Source: SZAS-79 sp965279075
GTDB lineage: Bacteria; Pseudomonadota; Gammaproteobacteria; Burkholderiales; SG8-39
Reading direction: 5' to 3'
NCBI GenBank assembly: GCA_965279075.1
Contig: CBDIHI010000006.1
Coordinates: forward strand, 186,001-250,000
DNA length: 64,000 nt
This document shows, one piece after another, positions 8,486 through 17,585 of this stretch. The position numbers and the translations under genes were made by a program. Positions within the stretch are counted from its first letter, which is position 1; every line of letters starts with the position of its first letter. The notes under the pieces are model-generated. The model did not search any database and had not been told where the DNA came from. It saw only the letters and a program-made list of their open reading frames with translations.

Positions 8486-10230
8486 TCGTTCTCGGCCTCA
8501 ACGCCTGGCACGGCGATTCTTCCGCTTGTCTCGTTCGCGATGGCATGCTTGTCGCTGCCGCCGAGGAAGAGCGCTTCCGCCGCATCAAGCACTGGGCGGG
8601 ATTTCCCTCGGAATCGATTCGGTACTGTCTTGCCGAGGCGGGCATTGGCCTCGAGGACCTGGATGTGGTCGCGATCAACCAGGACGCCGGCGCCAACCTG
8701 TGGAAGAAGGTGGCCTACCTCGCGACCCGGCGGCCCGACCTGTCGCTGGTGCTCGACCGGATCCGCAACAAGCGCGAGCGCGCCGGGGTCGCAGATGAAC
8801 TGGCGCGCGCTTTTCCCGGCGAGCGGCTGCGCGCGGAGGTCCGGCCCGTCGAGCACCATCTCGCGCACCTGGGTTCGGCGTTCCTGGTGTCCCCGTTCGA
8901 GGAAGCGATGGTGGTGTCGGTGGACGGCTTCGGCGACTTCGCCAGCGCGGCCTGGGGCGTGGGCCGTGGCAACCGCATCGAGGCCGGGGACAAGGTCTAC
9001 TTCCCGCATTCGCTGGGCATCTTCTACCAGGCGCTGACCCAGTACCTGGGCTTCCCCAATTACGGGGACGAGTACAAGGTCATGGGCCTCGCGCCTTATG
9101 GCGAGCCGCGCTTCATGGACGAGATGCGCCGCATCGTGAGGCTCGAGGAGGACGGTTCGTTCCACCTCGAGCTCGAGTACTTCCGCCATCATCGCGAGAA
9201 GGTCGAATACGAATGGGACAACGGCGAGCCCTCGGTGGGAAACCTCTATTCATCCGCACTCTCCGGGTTGTTCGGACCGGCCCGCGGGAAGGATGAAGAA
9301 CTCACACGGCGCCACAAGGACATCGCCCGGTCGGTGCAGGCGATGTACGAGGAGGCATTCTTCCACCTGCTCAACCGGCTGCACGAACGCCATGGCCTCG
9401 AGGCGCTCGCGCTCGCAGGCGGCTGCGCGATGAATTCGGTGGCCAACGGCAAGGTTTACCGGAACACACCCTTCAAGCGCATGTACGTCCAGGCCGCTGC
9501 GGGCGACGCGGGCGGCGCGATCGGGGCGGCGTTCGAGGTCTGGCATCAGACCGGGAATCGTGTGCGGGAATTCGCAATGGACCATGCGTATTGGGGGCCG
9601 CAGGCGTCCGGCGACGAAATTTCCGCGTTGCTCGAAACTCACCAGTCCGAGCTGGAGGCAGAACGCTGCGCGGTACGCAGGATCGCGGACGAAGCCGAGC
9701 TGGTTCGAACCGCCGCGGACGCCATTGCCAGCGGGCTCGTGGTCGGGTGGTTCCAGGGACGCATGGAGTGGGGCCCGCGTGCCTTGGGCAACCGTTCGAT
9801 CCTGGCCGACCCGCGGCGCGCCGACATGAAGGACATCCTCAACCTCAAGATCAAGCGGCGCGAATCTTTCCGGCCGTTTGCGCCCTCGGTCTTGCGGGAA
9901 TATGTGGCCGAGTGGTTCGAGTGTGACGACGACGTGCCATTCATGATGCAGGTCTACCCGATCCGCGTGGAAAAACGCGTGCAGATTCCGGCGGTCGCCC
10001 ACGTGGATGGCTCCGGGCGCCTGCAAACGGTCGCGCGCTCGACCAATCCCCGCTATTACGCGTTGATCGAGGCATTTCGGGTGCTTTCCGGCATCCCCAT
10101 GGTTCTGAATACCTCGTTCAACGAGAATGAGCCCGTGGTGTGCAGGCCGCAGGAAGCGTTGGACTGCTTCCTGCGGACCCGCATGGATGTTCTGGTGATG
10201 GGGGAGTGGGTGCTTACACGACCGGCATAG
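8482..10230 (+). CDS. carbamoyltransferase (NodU/CmcH family)
   Basis: A 582-residue carbamoyltransferase that would move a carbamoyl group from carbamoyl phosphate (via carbamoyl-AMP) to a sugar hydroxyl. The N-terminal Kae1/HSP70-like domain begins MIVLGLNAWHGDSSACLVRD and carries VEHHLAHLGSAF; the C-terminal YrdC-like half has MEWGPRALGNRSILADPR, SFRPFAPSVL and NTSFNENEPVVC, all family hallmarks. The start is fixed by ATGA overlap with the nucleotidyltransferase-fold gene. In this locus it most likely decorates the exopolysaccharide repeat unit. It is followed by about 190 bp of AT-rich DNA with a hairpin. Confidence 0.92.
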   Translation: MIVLGLNAWHGDSSACLVRDGMLVAAAEEERFRRIKHWAGFPSESIRYCLAEAGIGLEDLDVVAINQDAGANLWKKVAYLATRRPDLSLVLDRIRNKRERAGVADELARAFPGERLRAEVRPVEHHLAHLGSAFLVSPFEEAMVVSVDGFGDFASAAWGVGRGNRIEAGDKVYFPHSLGIFYQALTQYLGFPNYGDEYKVMGLAPYGEPRFMDEMRRIVRLEEDGSFHLELEYFRHHREKVEYEWDNGEPSVGNLYSSALSGLFGPARGKDEELTRRHKDIARSVQAMYEEAFFHLLNRLHERHGLEALALAGGCAMNSVANGKVYRNTPFKRMYVQAAAGDAGGAIGAAFEVWHQTGNRVREFAMDHAYWGPQASGDEISALLETHQSELEAERCAVRRIADEAELVRTAADAIASGLVVGWFQGRMEWGPRALGNRSILADPRRADMKDILNLKIKRRESFRPFAPSVLREYVAEWFECDDDVPFMMQVYPIRVEKRVQIPAVAHVDGSGRLQTVARSTNPRYYALIEAFRVLSGIPMVLNTSFNENEPVVCRPQEALDCFLRTRMDVLVMGEWVLTRPA

Positions 10231-10419
10231 TCAGACCGGGTGTCCATTGAGGGTTTGTGGCGATACAATTGGATAAATGTTCGGATCTGACGGAATAGTC
10301 AGATCCGAAAAGTGTTGTGCGGATACAACGAGTCGGGCTGATTCTAATCAAATATCTATTAAATCGTCCGCATCTCAGTGAATAATAAAGATAATTGCCT
10401 TCTCTTCTTGGGGTAGGTC
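10231..10419 (+). promoter_or_regulatory. AT-rich intergenic control region with 12-bp hairpin and imperfect direct repeats
   Basis: Much more AT-rich than its surroundings. A perfect 12-bp inverted repeat with a 6-base loop occupies 10280-10291 and 10298-10309 (TTCGGATCTGAC / GTCAGATCCGAA). The sequence ATAGTCAGAYCCG-like followed by GATACAA occurs twice (around 10228-10273 and 10295-10330), so the region looks like an imperfect tandem duplication. No T-run follows the hairpin, so it is not a clear terminator. The downstream gene has a strong ribosome site (GGGGTAGG). It probably carries the promoter of the export genes. Confidence 0.5.
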
Positions 10420-11661
10420 ATGCCTGTACGGGGTTTTCCTATTGGAATGCGCACGGCCTTCGCTGCGATAGCGCTGGGATCTTCCCTGTGCGCGCTGGGC
10501 CAGAATGTGCCGCTGCAGGGTTCGGCTTCGCTGGGGCCTGCGACCGGGCAACCCACCCCTCCGGGCGGCGTACCGCTCGGCCCGATGACCGTGTACCCGG
10601 GCCTGGACGTGTCCCTCGGACACAACGACAACCTGTTCTCGAGCAATATCAACAAGCGGGGTTCCACGCAAACGGTGGTTGCTCCGTCGTTAAAGCTCGA
10701 AGCGAAGACGGGTCCGCACAGGTTCGACGCATCGATTCGCGTGGAAGATTATCGGTACTCGAACAGTACGGCGGACAACTACACTGCCTATACCCTGCTC
10801 GGAAACGCGGACGTCTCCATCAGCGGACGCGCCGGATTGAAGATGAGGGCGGAATACCGGCGGGGCGTCGACCCCCGGGGTTCGACGGATCGCGTCGGCG
10901 GAGCAACACCCGACGAGTACGTCAACCAGGGCGTCGGCGGGATTTTCTCCTACGGCGCCCCGGGTGCGCAGGGTCGCATCGAGATAGATGCAGGCGCCTT
11001 TTCCCGCCGCTACCAGAACAACCGCACTACCACCGAGATCAGCGACCGCGATTACAACCAGCTCGGCGCGACCTTCTTCTGGCGCGTCGCGCCGAAGACG
11101 GAAATCCTTGCCGCTGCGCAACGCCGCGGCATCGATTACATGCTGAATACGTCCACGCAGGACTCGACCGAGATGAACTACCAGGTCGGCGCGAAGTGGG
11201 AGGCGACGGCCAAGACAACCGGGATCGTCAAGTTCGGCCGCCTCGAGAAGAAATTCAATACGGCCGCGCGGACCGATTTCTCCGGCTCGAGCTGGGACGC
11301 CATCGTTCGCTGGAGCCCGCTGACCTATTCGGTGGTGGATTTCAACACCAGCAAGGCGACCAACGAATCTACCGGCACCGGCGATTTCCTGGTCACGCAG
11401 GCGTACGGCGCGGTCTGGAACCACGCCTGGAACAGCCGGTTTTCCTCGGCCGCCACAGCGAACTGGAGGAACGACAAGTTTGCCGGGGCCGGCGCCACCC
11501 GCGAGGACAAGACCGGCACACTGGGGATCAGGCTCAGCTACCAGTGGCAGCGCTGGCTGCGCTTCAGCGGCGAATACACCCGCACCGACCGCACTTCGAA
11601 CATCAACACGTTCGACTTCGGCCGCAACCTGCTCCTCTTCACGGTGGGCGCGACACTCTAA
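10420..11661 (+). CDS. outer-membrane beta-barrel protein of EPS export
   Basis: A 413-residue protein with a signal sequence (MRTAFAAIALGSSLCALGQ after a short N-terminal extension) and then an alternating polar/aromatic pattern of many amphipathic strands, ending in LLLFTVGATL, as expected of an outer-membrane barrel. It resembles the barrel family (BBP2-like, EpsL-like) often encoded next to Wza and BY-kinase genes in betaproteobacterial EPS loci. The start at 10420 has GGGGTAGG upstream; ATG at 10447 is an alternative. Predicted role: passage or modification of the polymer at the outer membrane. The barrel assignment is by pattern, not by a conserved motif. Confidence 0.72.
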   Translation: MPVRGFPIGMRTAFAAIALGSSLCALGQNVPLQGSASLGPATGQPTPPGGVPLGPMTVYPGLDVSLGHNDNLFSSNINKRGSTQTVVAPSLKLEAKTGPHRFDASIRVEDYRYSNSTADNYTAYTLLGNADVSISGRAGLKMRAEYRRGVDPRGSTDRVGGATPDEYVNQGVGGIFSYGAPGAQGRIEIDAGAFSRRYQNNRTTTEISDRDYNQLGATFFWRVAPKTEILAAAQRRGIDYMLNTSTQDSTEMNYQVGAKWEATAKTTGIVKFGRLEKKFNTAARTDFSGSSWDAIVRWSPLTYSVVDFNTSKATNESTGTGDFLVTQAYGAVWNHAWNSRFSSAATANWRNDKFAGAGATREDKTGTLGIRLSYQWQRWLRFSGEYTRTDRTSNINTFDFGRNLLLFTVGATL

Positions 11662-11701
11662 GGCCGCCTTCCGGGCGACGCACCGCGCAGGGGGTGTAGC
11701 G

Positions 11702-11782
11702 CAAGGGATTGTTGCTATACTTTCCGCAGGAGGGTCCTCCCGTCGGGTGCCCGGGTTCCGGATTTCAACTCATCGTTGGCCC
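11702..11782 (+). promoter_or_regulatory. possible promoter and small hairpin before wza-like gene
   Basis: Between the barrel gene and the export gene lies TATACT (11716-11721), a good -10 hexamer, with no convincing -35. It is followed by GGAGGGTCCTCC (11729-11740), a short palindrome that would lie in the untranslated leader. This may give the export genes an extra start point. Evidence is limited to these hexamers. Confidence 0.3.
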
Positions 11783-12334
11783 ATGCGCATGCGGTCTGTA
11801 TTTTCCCTGGTCTTGCTTGCCGTCCTAGCGATAGCAACTCCTGTGGCGGGCGCCCAGTCACCTGACGGCGTTTCCAACTACCGCCTCGGGGCAGGAGACG
11901 TTATCTCGATCCAGATCCTGGGCGAGGATGACCTCAAGCGCGAAAAGATCCGACTCTCGGATGCGGCCACGATCTCGTACCCGATCCTCGGGGAAATCAA
12001 GCTCCTCGGCAAGACGGTGGGTGAGCTTGAAACCCTGATCCGCGACGGCCTCAAGGGGCGCTACCTGCTGAACCCGCAGGTGACGGTAACGATCAACCAG
12101 TACCGCAATTTCTTCATCAATGGACAGGTGGTGAATTCGGGGGGATTCCAGTTCGAGCCCGGCCTGACTGTGCGCAAGGCCGTGTCGATGGCGGGCGGGT
12201 TCAAGGAAAGGGCTTCCAAGGACAAGATCTTCATCATCCGCGAGGACGACCCCAAGCAGGTACCGCAAAAGGCGGACCTCAACGCAAGCGTCAAGCCGGG
12301 CGACATCATCACCGTCGAGGAAAGCTTCTTCTGA
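11783..12334 (+). CDS. polysaccharide export protein (Wza/Poly_export family, short form)
   Basis: A 183-residue periplasmic/outer-membrane export protein. It has a signal peptide (MRMRSVFSLVLLAVLAIAT, cleavage near GAQS), a Poly_export domain starting YRLGAGDVISIQILGED (about residues 33-110) and one SLBB domain with FFINGQVVNSGGFQFEPGLT and VRKAVSMAGGFKERA. It is about half the length of E. coli Wza, lacking the extra SLBB domains and C-terminal helix, and there is no lipobox cysteine. Such short forms usually work with a separate barrel protein, which fits the preceding gene. Two in-frame ATGs (11783, 11789) are possible starts. Confidence 0.9.
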   Translation: MRMRSVFSLVLLAVLAIATPVAGAQSPDGVSNYRLGAGDVISIQILGEDDLKREKIRLSDAATISYPILGEIKLLGKTVGELETLIRDGLKGRYLLNPQVTVTINQYRNFFINGQVVNSGGFQFEPGLTVRKAVSMAGGFKERASKDKIFIIREDDPKQVPQKADLNASVKPGDIITVEESFF

Positions 12335-12344
12335 GGCTCGGCCG

Positions 12345-14600
12345 ATGAACGCGGTCACCGACAAGTCGCTCGAGATGAAGCACATGCTCGGCGGGCCCGA
12401 AATCGAGGACGAAACGCTCGACCTCGTCCGCTATTGGCGCGCGATATCGCGCAGCAAATGGATGATCGCCGGGCTTGCGGTTGCCGTAGGCGTGCTCGCC
12501 ACGATGGTGGCCAACAGCCTGCGGCCGACCTACCGGGCTACGGCCACCATCCTGATCGAGTCCAACAAGCCCAAGCTGGTGTCGATAGAGGAGGTCTACA
12601 GCCAGATTTCCAATTCCAGCATCGCCTTCTACCAGACCCAGGCCGAGATCCTGAAGTCGCGCGAGCTGGCGACCCGGCTGGTCAGGCACCTGAAACTGGC
12701 GGAGCACCCGGCATTGGATCCGCGCAAGCGCCCGCCGCCATTCTGGAGCGAATGGTTGCCGGAGGGCTGGTTTGAACGCGCCAACAGGGCGCAGCCTTCC
12801 GCGGAAGGGGTCGAGAAGACGGTAGTCGGCAGCGTAATGGGCGGGCTGTCCGTCGTGCCGGTCAGGAACAGCCAGTTGATCCGCATCAGCTTCGAGTCCT
12901 ACGACAGCGACCTTTCGGCGATGGTGCCGAACGCATTGGCCGAGCTGTACATCGAAGCCGACCTCGAGGCGCGCCTGTCCATGACGCGGAAAGCCACCTC
13001 ATGGCTTACCGGACAATCGGCCGACCTGCGTAAAAAGCTCACGGAAGCCGAGCAATCCCTGCAGCAGTTTCGCGAGCGCGAGAGGATCATCGATGCCAAG
13101 GGCCTCGCGCAGAGCGGGGCCACCAAGCAACTCGAGGATCTGCAGAAGTCCCTGAACGATGCGCGCACCAGGCGCGCCGAGGCGGAGGTTCTCTACAACC
13201 AGGTCAGTGCGGTGACCCAAGGCAAGTCTCAGGATAGCCTCGAATCCCTGCCCGCGATTCAGCGCAACCCGCTCGTGGTCCAGAGCAAGGGGCAGGAGGT
13301 GGAGGCGGAAAAGCGACAGAACGAGGCTTCCAGGCGCTATGGCGCCGAGCATCCGCGCCTGATTGCAGCCGAGGCGGACCTCAAGACGGCGCGCGAGAAC
13401 CTGCGCAAACAGATCGCCTCGGTGGCACAGTCGGTCACGCGCGATTTCGAGGTGGCGAAGGCCAACGAAGCCGTCACCGAGCGCAATTTCAATGCGGCGC
13501 GCGGGGACATCCAGAACCTCAACCGGAAGGAGTTCCAGCTGGCTTCGCTGGAACGCGAGGTTGCCACCAGCCGGCAGTTCTACGACATGTTCGTGCAGCG
13601 ATTCAAGGAGACGAACCTTTCCGGGGAGATGCAGTCGGCGATCGCGAGGATCATCGATCCGGCCACTCCGGGCGGGCAGGCCGGCCCCAACCGCCAGCGC
13701 ATCGTGGTCATCGCCGTCGTGCTTGCCCTCATCCTGGGTGCCGGCCTCGCGCTGCTGATCGAGCGCCTCAACAACACGCTCAAGACCAGCCACGACGTGG
13801 AGACCAAGCTCGGGGTTCCGGTCCTGGGCGTCCTGCAGATCACCAAGGTCAAGCGCGGCCAGCAGCTCGAGCGGGTGTTTCTGGAGGACCCGCAGACCTC
13901 GTTCTCCGAGTCGATCCGCACGATCCGCAGCGGGGTCATGCTGTCATCGCTGGACAGTCCCCGGAAGATCGTGGTGATCACTTCATCGATCCCCGAGGAG
14001 GGCAAGACCACGGTGGCGATCAACCTGGCCTTCGCCCTCGGCCAGGTGAAGAAGACGCTGCTGATCGACGCCGACATGCGCCGCCCGCGGATCGGCAAGG
14101 TGCTCGGCGGAAAATCGAGCGCGACACTGCTCGGGCTTTCGCAGTTGGTATCGGGCGAAGCGGCGATTGACAAGTGCATCTACCCGGTGGCCGATACCAA
14201 CCTGCACGTGCTTCCCGCCGGCCGCATCCCGCCGAACCCGCTCGAGCTGCTGGCGTCGCACCGGTTCGCCGAGGTCATCGAAGAGCTCGGCAAGCTCTTC
14301 GAGGTTATCCTGATCGACAGCCCGCCCACCCAGCTCGTGAGCGACGCCCTGGTGCTTTCGACCGTGGCCACCGAGGTGGTCTACGTGGTGAAGGCGGACG
14401 ACACGCCGTATCCGCTTGCCCGTGTGGGCATCAAGCGCCTGCGGCGCGTCAATGCGCCCGTCGTAGGCGTGGTGCTCAACCAGCTCGACGTCGAGAAAGC
14501 CGACCGCTATTACGGCGAATACAGTGGCTATGGCAAGCGCTACTACGGCAAGTACGGCAACAAGAAGTACGGTTACGGCTACGGCCCGACCAAGAGCTGA
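12345..14600 (+). CDS. polysaccharide co-polymerase / tyrosine autokinase (Wzc/GumC type)
   Basis: A 751-residue fusion of a Wzz chain-length domain and a BY-kinase. Membrane helix 1 is near residues 39-58 (WMIAGLAVAVGVLATMVA) and helix 2 near 451-471 (IVVIAVVLALILGAGLALL), with a long coiled-coil periplasmic part between. The kinase has Walker A SSIPEEGKTTVAIN near 546, Walker A' LLIDADMRRP near 572 and Walker B VILIDSPPT near 653. The last 32 residues contain ten tyrosines, the autophosphorylation tail. It controls polymer length and export by cycles of phosphorylation. It is followed by its likely phosphatase. Confidence 0.95.
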   Translation: MNAVTDKSLEMKHMLGGPEIEDETLDLVRYWRAISRSKWMIAGLAVAVGVLATMVANSLRPTYRATATILIESNKPKLVSIEEVYSQISNSSIAFYQTQAEILKSRELATRLVRHLKLAEHPALDPRKRPPPFWSEWLPEGWFERANRAQPSAEGVEKTVVGSVMGGLSVVPVRNSQLIRISFESYDSDLSAMVPNALAELYIEADLEARLSMTRKATSWLTGQSADLRKKLTEAEQSLQQFRERERIIDAKGLAQSGATKQLEDLQKSLNDARTRRAEAEVLYNQVSAVTQGKSQDSLESLPAIQRNPLVVQSKGQEVEAEKRQNEASRRYGAEHPRLIAAEADLKTARENLRKQIASVAQSVTRDFEVAKANEAVTERNFNAARGDIQNLNRKEFQLASLEREVATSRQFYDMFVQRFKETNLSGEMQSAIARIIDPATPGGQAGPNRQRIVVIAVVLALILGAGLALLIERLNNTLKTSHDVETKLGVPVLGVLQITKVKRGQQLERVFLEDPQTSFSESIRTIRSGVMLSSLDSPRKIVVITSSIPEEGKTTVAINLAFALGQVKKTLLIDADMRRPRIGKVLGGKSSATLLGLSQLVSGEAAIDKCIYPVADTNLHVLPAGRIPPNPLELLASHRFAEVIEELGKLFEVILIDSPPTQLVSDALVLSTVATEVVYVVKADDTPYPLARVGIKRLRRVNAPVVGVVLNQLDVEKADRYYGEYSGYGKRYYGKYGNKKYGYGYGPTKS

Positions 14601-14631
14601 GCTGCGCCGTGCCGCCCGAGCCGGTGCTCGC

Positions 14632-15351
14632 ATGATCGACCTGCATTGCCACCTCCTTCCGGGCATCGACGACGGTCCCGCCACGCTCGCCGAGGCGCTC
14701 GAGCTTGCGCGGTGCGCGGTGGCCAACGGCATCACCGAGGCGCGCGTCACGCCGCATGTGCACGTGGGCCGCTGGGACAACGAGCTCGCCGGGATCCATG
14801 CGGCGGTGGAGGCGCATCGCGCGGAACTCGCGAAGGCCGCGATCCCCCTCAAGCTCGGGTACGCCGCGGAGGTCCGCCTCGCCTACGAAGCGCTGCCGCT
14901 GATCGAGGCGGGGCGCGTGCCTTTCCTCGGCGAGCTGGACGGCTGGAAGGTGCTGCTGCTCGAGCTGCCGCACAGCCACGTGCCGGTGGGCAGCGACAAG
15001 TTCGTCGCGTGGCTGCTCGCACGTGGCATCCGGCCGATGATCGCGCACCCCGAGCGCAACAAGGAGATCATGCGCGAGAGCGCCCGGCTGCGGCCCTTCG
15101 TGGAGGCAGGGTGCCTGCTGCAGCTCACGGCCGACGCGCTGGTCGGTGGGTTCGGCGAGGTGTGCGAGGCGCGCGCGATCGAGTTCCTCGAACAGGGCTG
15201 GGTGACCGTGCTTGCGTCGGATGCGCACGACCTCCAGTCGCGCCCGCCGCGGCTGAAGCCGGGGCTCGACGTGGCCGCGCTCATCGTCGGTGCCGCAGCC
15301 GCGCAGGACTTCGTTCTGGGCACGCCGCGACGCATCCTGCAGGGCGGCTAG
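14632..15351 (+). CDS. PHP-type tyrosine-protein phosphatase (CpsB/CapC/YwqE family)
   Basis: A 239-residue metal-dependent phosphatase. MIDLHCHLLPGIDDGP at the N-terminus gives the H-x-H and D-D metal ligands; TPHVHVGRWDNE, RPMIAHPERN and LASDAHD supply the remaining metal-binding histidines and aspartates of the PHP fold. These enzymes dephosphorylate the tyrosine tail of BY-kinases, and the gene lies directly after one. The start at 14632 is set by the conserved N-terminus; longer frames overlap the kinase. The family is best known in Firmicutes but is also found in proteobacterial EPS loci in place of a Wzb-type phosphatase. Confidence 0.9.
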   Translation: MIDLHCHLLPGIDDGPATLAEALELARCAVANGITEARVTPHVHVGRWDNELAGIHAAVEAHRAELAKAAIPLKLGYAAEVRLAYEALPLIEAGRVPFLGELDGWKVLLLELPHSHVPVGSDKFVAWLLARGIRPMIAHPERNKEIMRESARLRPFVEAGCLLQLTADALVGGFGEVCEARAIEFLEQGWVTVLASDAHDLQSRPPRLKPGLDVAALIVGAAAAQDFVLGTPRRILQGG

Positions 15352-15355
15352 CGCG

Positions 15356-16810
15356 ATGCGCCGCCGCGGGCCGCTGTTCGAGCGCATGTCCCTCGGCCTG
15401 CTGGTCGCGCTGGTCCTCTGGGCGCCTTTCCCGCTCGGCAGCAACCGCGCCTGGGCGTGGGGGCTGCTCGAGGCGGGGTTGTTCGCCGCCGCGATCCTGT
15501 GGGTGATCGCATGGCTGCGCGGCGAAACGCGCATCCCCGGCACACTCGCGGCGGCCTGGCCGGCCTTCGCGGTACTCGGCGCATGGCTCGCTTACCTCGT
15601 GCTGCACTGGGTCCCGCTGCCGCAGGGCTGGGTCGCGACGCTGTCGCCGGAAGCCGGGCGCCTGTATGCGGGCGTTGCGGGTTACGGCGGCACAGGCGCA
15701 AGCCGGGCCTACCTGTCCGTGGATCCGGGCGCGAGCTTCTCGTTCTGGCTGAAGAGTTGCGCCTACGCGACCGCCTTCTTCCTCGCGATGGCCCTGTGCA
15801 GTACGCGGGAGCGCCTGCGCCTCCTCGCCTACGCGATGGTGCTGAGCGGGCTGGTGCAGGCGGTATACGGCGGCCTGATGCACCTCGCGGGCGAGAACGT
15901 CGTGGTGTTCGGGTCGTTGGTGCAGCACGCTTCGCAGGCGAGCGGCGGGTTCGTCAACCGCAACCACCTCGCGGGCTTCCTGGAGATCACGCTCGCGGTG
16001 GGTATCGGCCTGATGATCGCCGACCTCGACGACGCCGGGCCGCGCAGCTGGCGGCGGTTCGCGCGCGACCTCGCGCAGGTCGTGCTCAGCCGCAAGGCTC
16101 CGCTCAGGATCTTCCTCGTCGTGATGGTCGTGGGGCTGGTGATGACGCGCTCGCGCATGGGCAACACGGCGTTCTTCTCCAGCCTGCTGGTCGCCGGGTG
16201 CATCGCGCTCGCCCTCTCGCGCCACGCCAGCCGCAGCACGATGGTCCTCATCGGCAGCCTGATCGTGATGGACATCTTCATCGTCGGCGCGTGGTTCGGC
16301 GTCGAGAAGACCGTGCAGAGGATCGAGCAGACCACCGCGCAGGACGTGGAGGAAAGGGTGGACCCCAGCGGGCAGGCCCTTGCGATCTACCGCGACTTCC
16401 CGCTGTTCGGCTCGGGCGCGGGGACCTTCTACACCGTGTTCAGCCGCTACCGTGGCGAGGACATCCTGCCGTTCTTCGATTTCGTGCACAACGACTACGT
16501 GCAGATGCTCACCGACACGGGGGTGATCGGCCTGGCGCTGGTCGGGGCGTTCGCGCTGATGGCGCTGGTCGCGGCGTTGCTCGCGCAGGCCAGGCGGCGC
16601 GACCCGCTGGCCCGCGGCATGGGATTCGCGGCGGTGATGGGCATCGTCTCGCTGGGCATCCACAGCGCGGTGGATTTCAACCTTCAGATTCCCGCGAACG
16701 CTTTCGCGTTCATGCTGCTGCTGGCCTTCGGCTGGCTGTCGCTCTACCTCGGACGGGAAAGCGCTAGCGCGGGCAACCGGCCGGGAAGGGCTCGCTCGTC
16801 CGGCCCGTGA
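15356..16810 (+). CDS. O-antigen ligase/polymerase family membrane protein (Wzy/WaaL type)
   Basis: A 484-residue protein with about ten to twelve membrane segments. The stretch GGFVNRNHLAGFLEITLAVG (about residue 200) and FGSGAGTFYTVFSRY with DFVHNDYVQMLTDTGVIG (about 350-390) are the signature loop of the Wzy_C/O-antigen ligase family, where His and Arg residues handle the undecaprenyl-linked donor. The first gene block also has a polymerase-like protein, so one of the two may be a ligase or act on a different step. The start is 4 bases after the phosphatase stop. Its 3' end overlaps the opposing YdcF gene by 47 bp. Confidence 0.88.
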   Translation: MRRRGPLFERMSLGLLVALVLWAPFPLGSNRAWAWGLLEAGLFAAAILWVIAWLRGETRIPGTLAAAWPAFAVLGAWLAYLVLHWVPLPQGWVATLSPEAGRLYAGVAGYGGTGASRAYLSVDPGASFSFWLKSCAYATAFFLAMALCSTRERLRLLAYAMVLSGLVQAVYGGLMHLAGENVVVFGSLVQHASQASGGFVNRNHLAGFLEITLAVGIGLMIADLDDAGPRSWRRFARDLAQVVLSRKAPLRIFLVVMVVGLVMTRSRMGNTAFFSSLLVAGCIALALSRHASRSTMVLIGSLIVMDIFIVGAWFGVEKTVQRIEQTTAQDVEERVDPSGQALAIYRDFPLFGSGAGTFYTVFSRYRGEDILPFFDFVHNDYVQMLTDTGVIGLALVGAFALMALVAALLAQARRRDPLARGMGFAAVMGIVSLGIHSAVDFNLQIPANAFAFMLLLAFGWLSLYLGRESASAGNRPGRARSSGP

Positions 16811-17576
16811 GGTAGTAGGCCGCGAGGCCGAGCCACTCCTTGATCCCGACCGAAAGTTCGTCGAGGTTGCCGGTGATGCCGCCGTCCAGTCGCACAAGGC
16901 GCCCGCGCAGCGTCCGGTGATCCACGGGGTAGGCGATCACCGGCCAACCCGCCTTGCAGAAGGCGCCGACCGCGCGCGGCATGTGGAACGCCGAGGTCAC
17001 CAGCACCCACACTTCGCCTGGGGCGGGCCTGGCGAGTGCCTTGCCGAGCGAGGCGTTCTCGGCGGTGTTCCGCGATTCGATTTCGAACAGGAGGCGCGAG
17101 GGGACCAGCCCCTGCCCGAGGTAGAGCGTGCGTGCGATATCGGCGCCCGGGGGGGCGTCCCGGTCCGCCATGCTGCCATTCCCGCCGGCGAACAGGAGCC
17201 TGGCCTCCGGGTACCGCCTCGCGAGTTCGATGGACCCGAGGAACCGCTCACCCGCCCCGTTGATCGTCACCCGCCCCCAGGCGGAAGTAAGCGCGGCGTC
17301 CTCGCCCCCGCCCAGGACGACGATCCCGGCGATGCGCTGCGGCAGCGCCGGGTTGGGCGGGAACCGCGCCTCGAGCGGGTAGAGCACCCATTCGCCGACC
17401 GGCAGCAGCGTCATCACCACCAGCGCGGCCGCCACGCCGCCGAGCATCCGCCGGCCCCATTTGTGCGAGCCGCGCCGCAGCAGCGCCCAAGCGGCCAGGA
17501 CCGCGAGGAGAAGCAGGCTTTCGGGCGCGATCAGGGACCACACCGCCTTCGACAGCCAGAAGAAAAGGGTTTCCAC
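16764..17576 (-). CDS. YdcF/SanA/ElyC-family membrane protein (DUF218)
   Basis: A 270-residue protein with two N-terminal membrane helices (about residues 5-33 and 44-62) and a periplasmic DUF218 domain: GIVVLGGGEDAAL, LLFAGGNGSM, ENRNT-like ESRNTAENASL, and WVLVTSAFHMPRA followed by GWPVIAYPVDHR. The E. coli ElyC and SanA relatives act in envelope and lipid-carrier metabolism. Here it is the last gene of a minus-strand set with the phosphate transporter (9 bp gap) and runs into the O-antigen ligase gene from the opposite side, overlapping it by 47 bp. A role with the polysaccharide lipid carrier is possible but inferred. Confidence 0.85.
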   Translation of the reverse strand: METLFFWLSKAVWSLIAPESLLLLAVLAAWALLRRGSHKWGRRMLGGVAAALVVMTLLPVGEWVLYPLEARFPPNPALPQRIAGIVVLGGGEDAALTSAWGRVTINGAGERFLGSIELARRYPEARLLFAGGNGSMADRDAPPGADIARTLYLGQGLVPSRLLFEIESRNTAENASLGKALARPAPGEVWVLVTSAFHMPRAVGAFCKAGWPVIAYPVDHRTLRGRLVRLDGGITGNLDELSVGIKEWLGLAAYYLTGRTSEPFPAGCPR

Positions 17577-17585
17577 CCGCCGATA

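Noticed and set aside
10280..10309. Rho-independent terminator after the carbamoyltransferase gene
   Set aside because: The stem is strong, but it is followed by AAGTGTTGTG with no T-run on the plus strand, so I list it only as a hairpin of unknown role.
15281..16897. A 538-codon minus-strand frame under the O-antigen ligase gene
   Set aside because: The composition is dominated by Arg, Glu, His and Ala with no recognisable domain; the opposite strand encodes a clear membrane protein.
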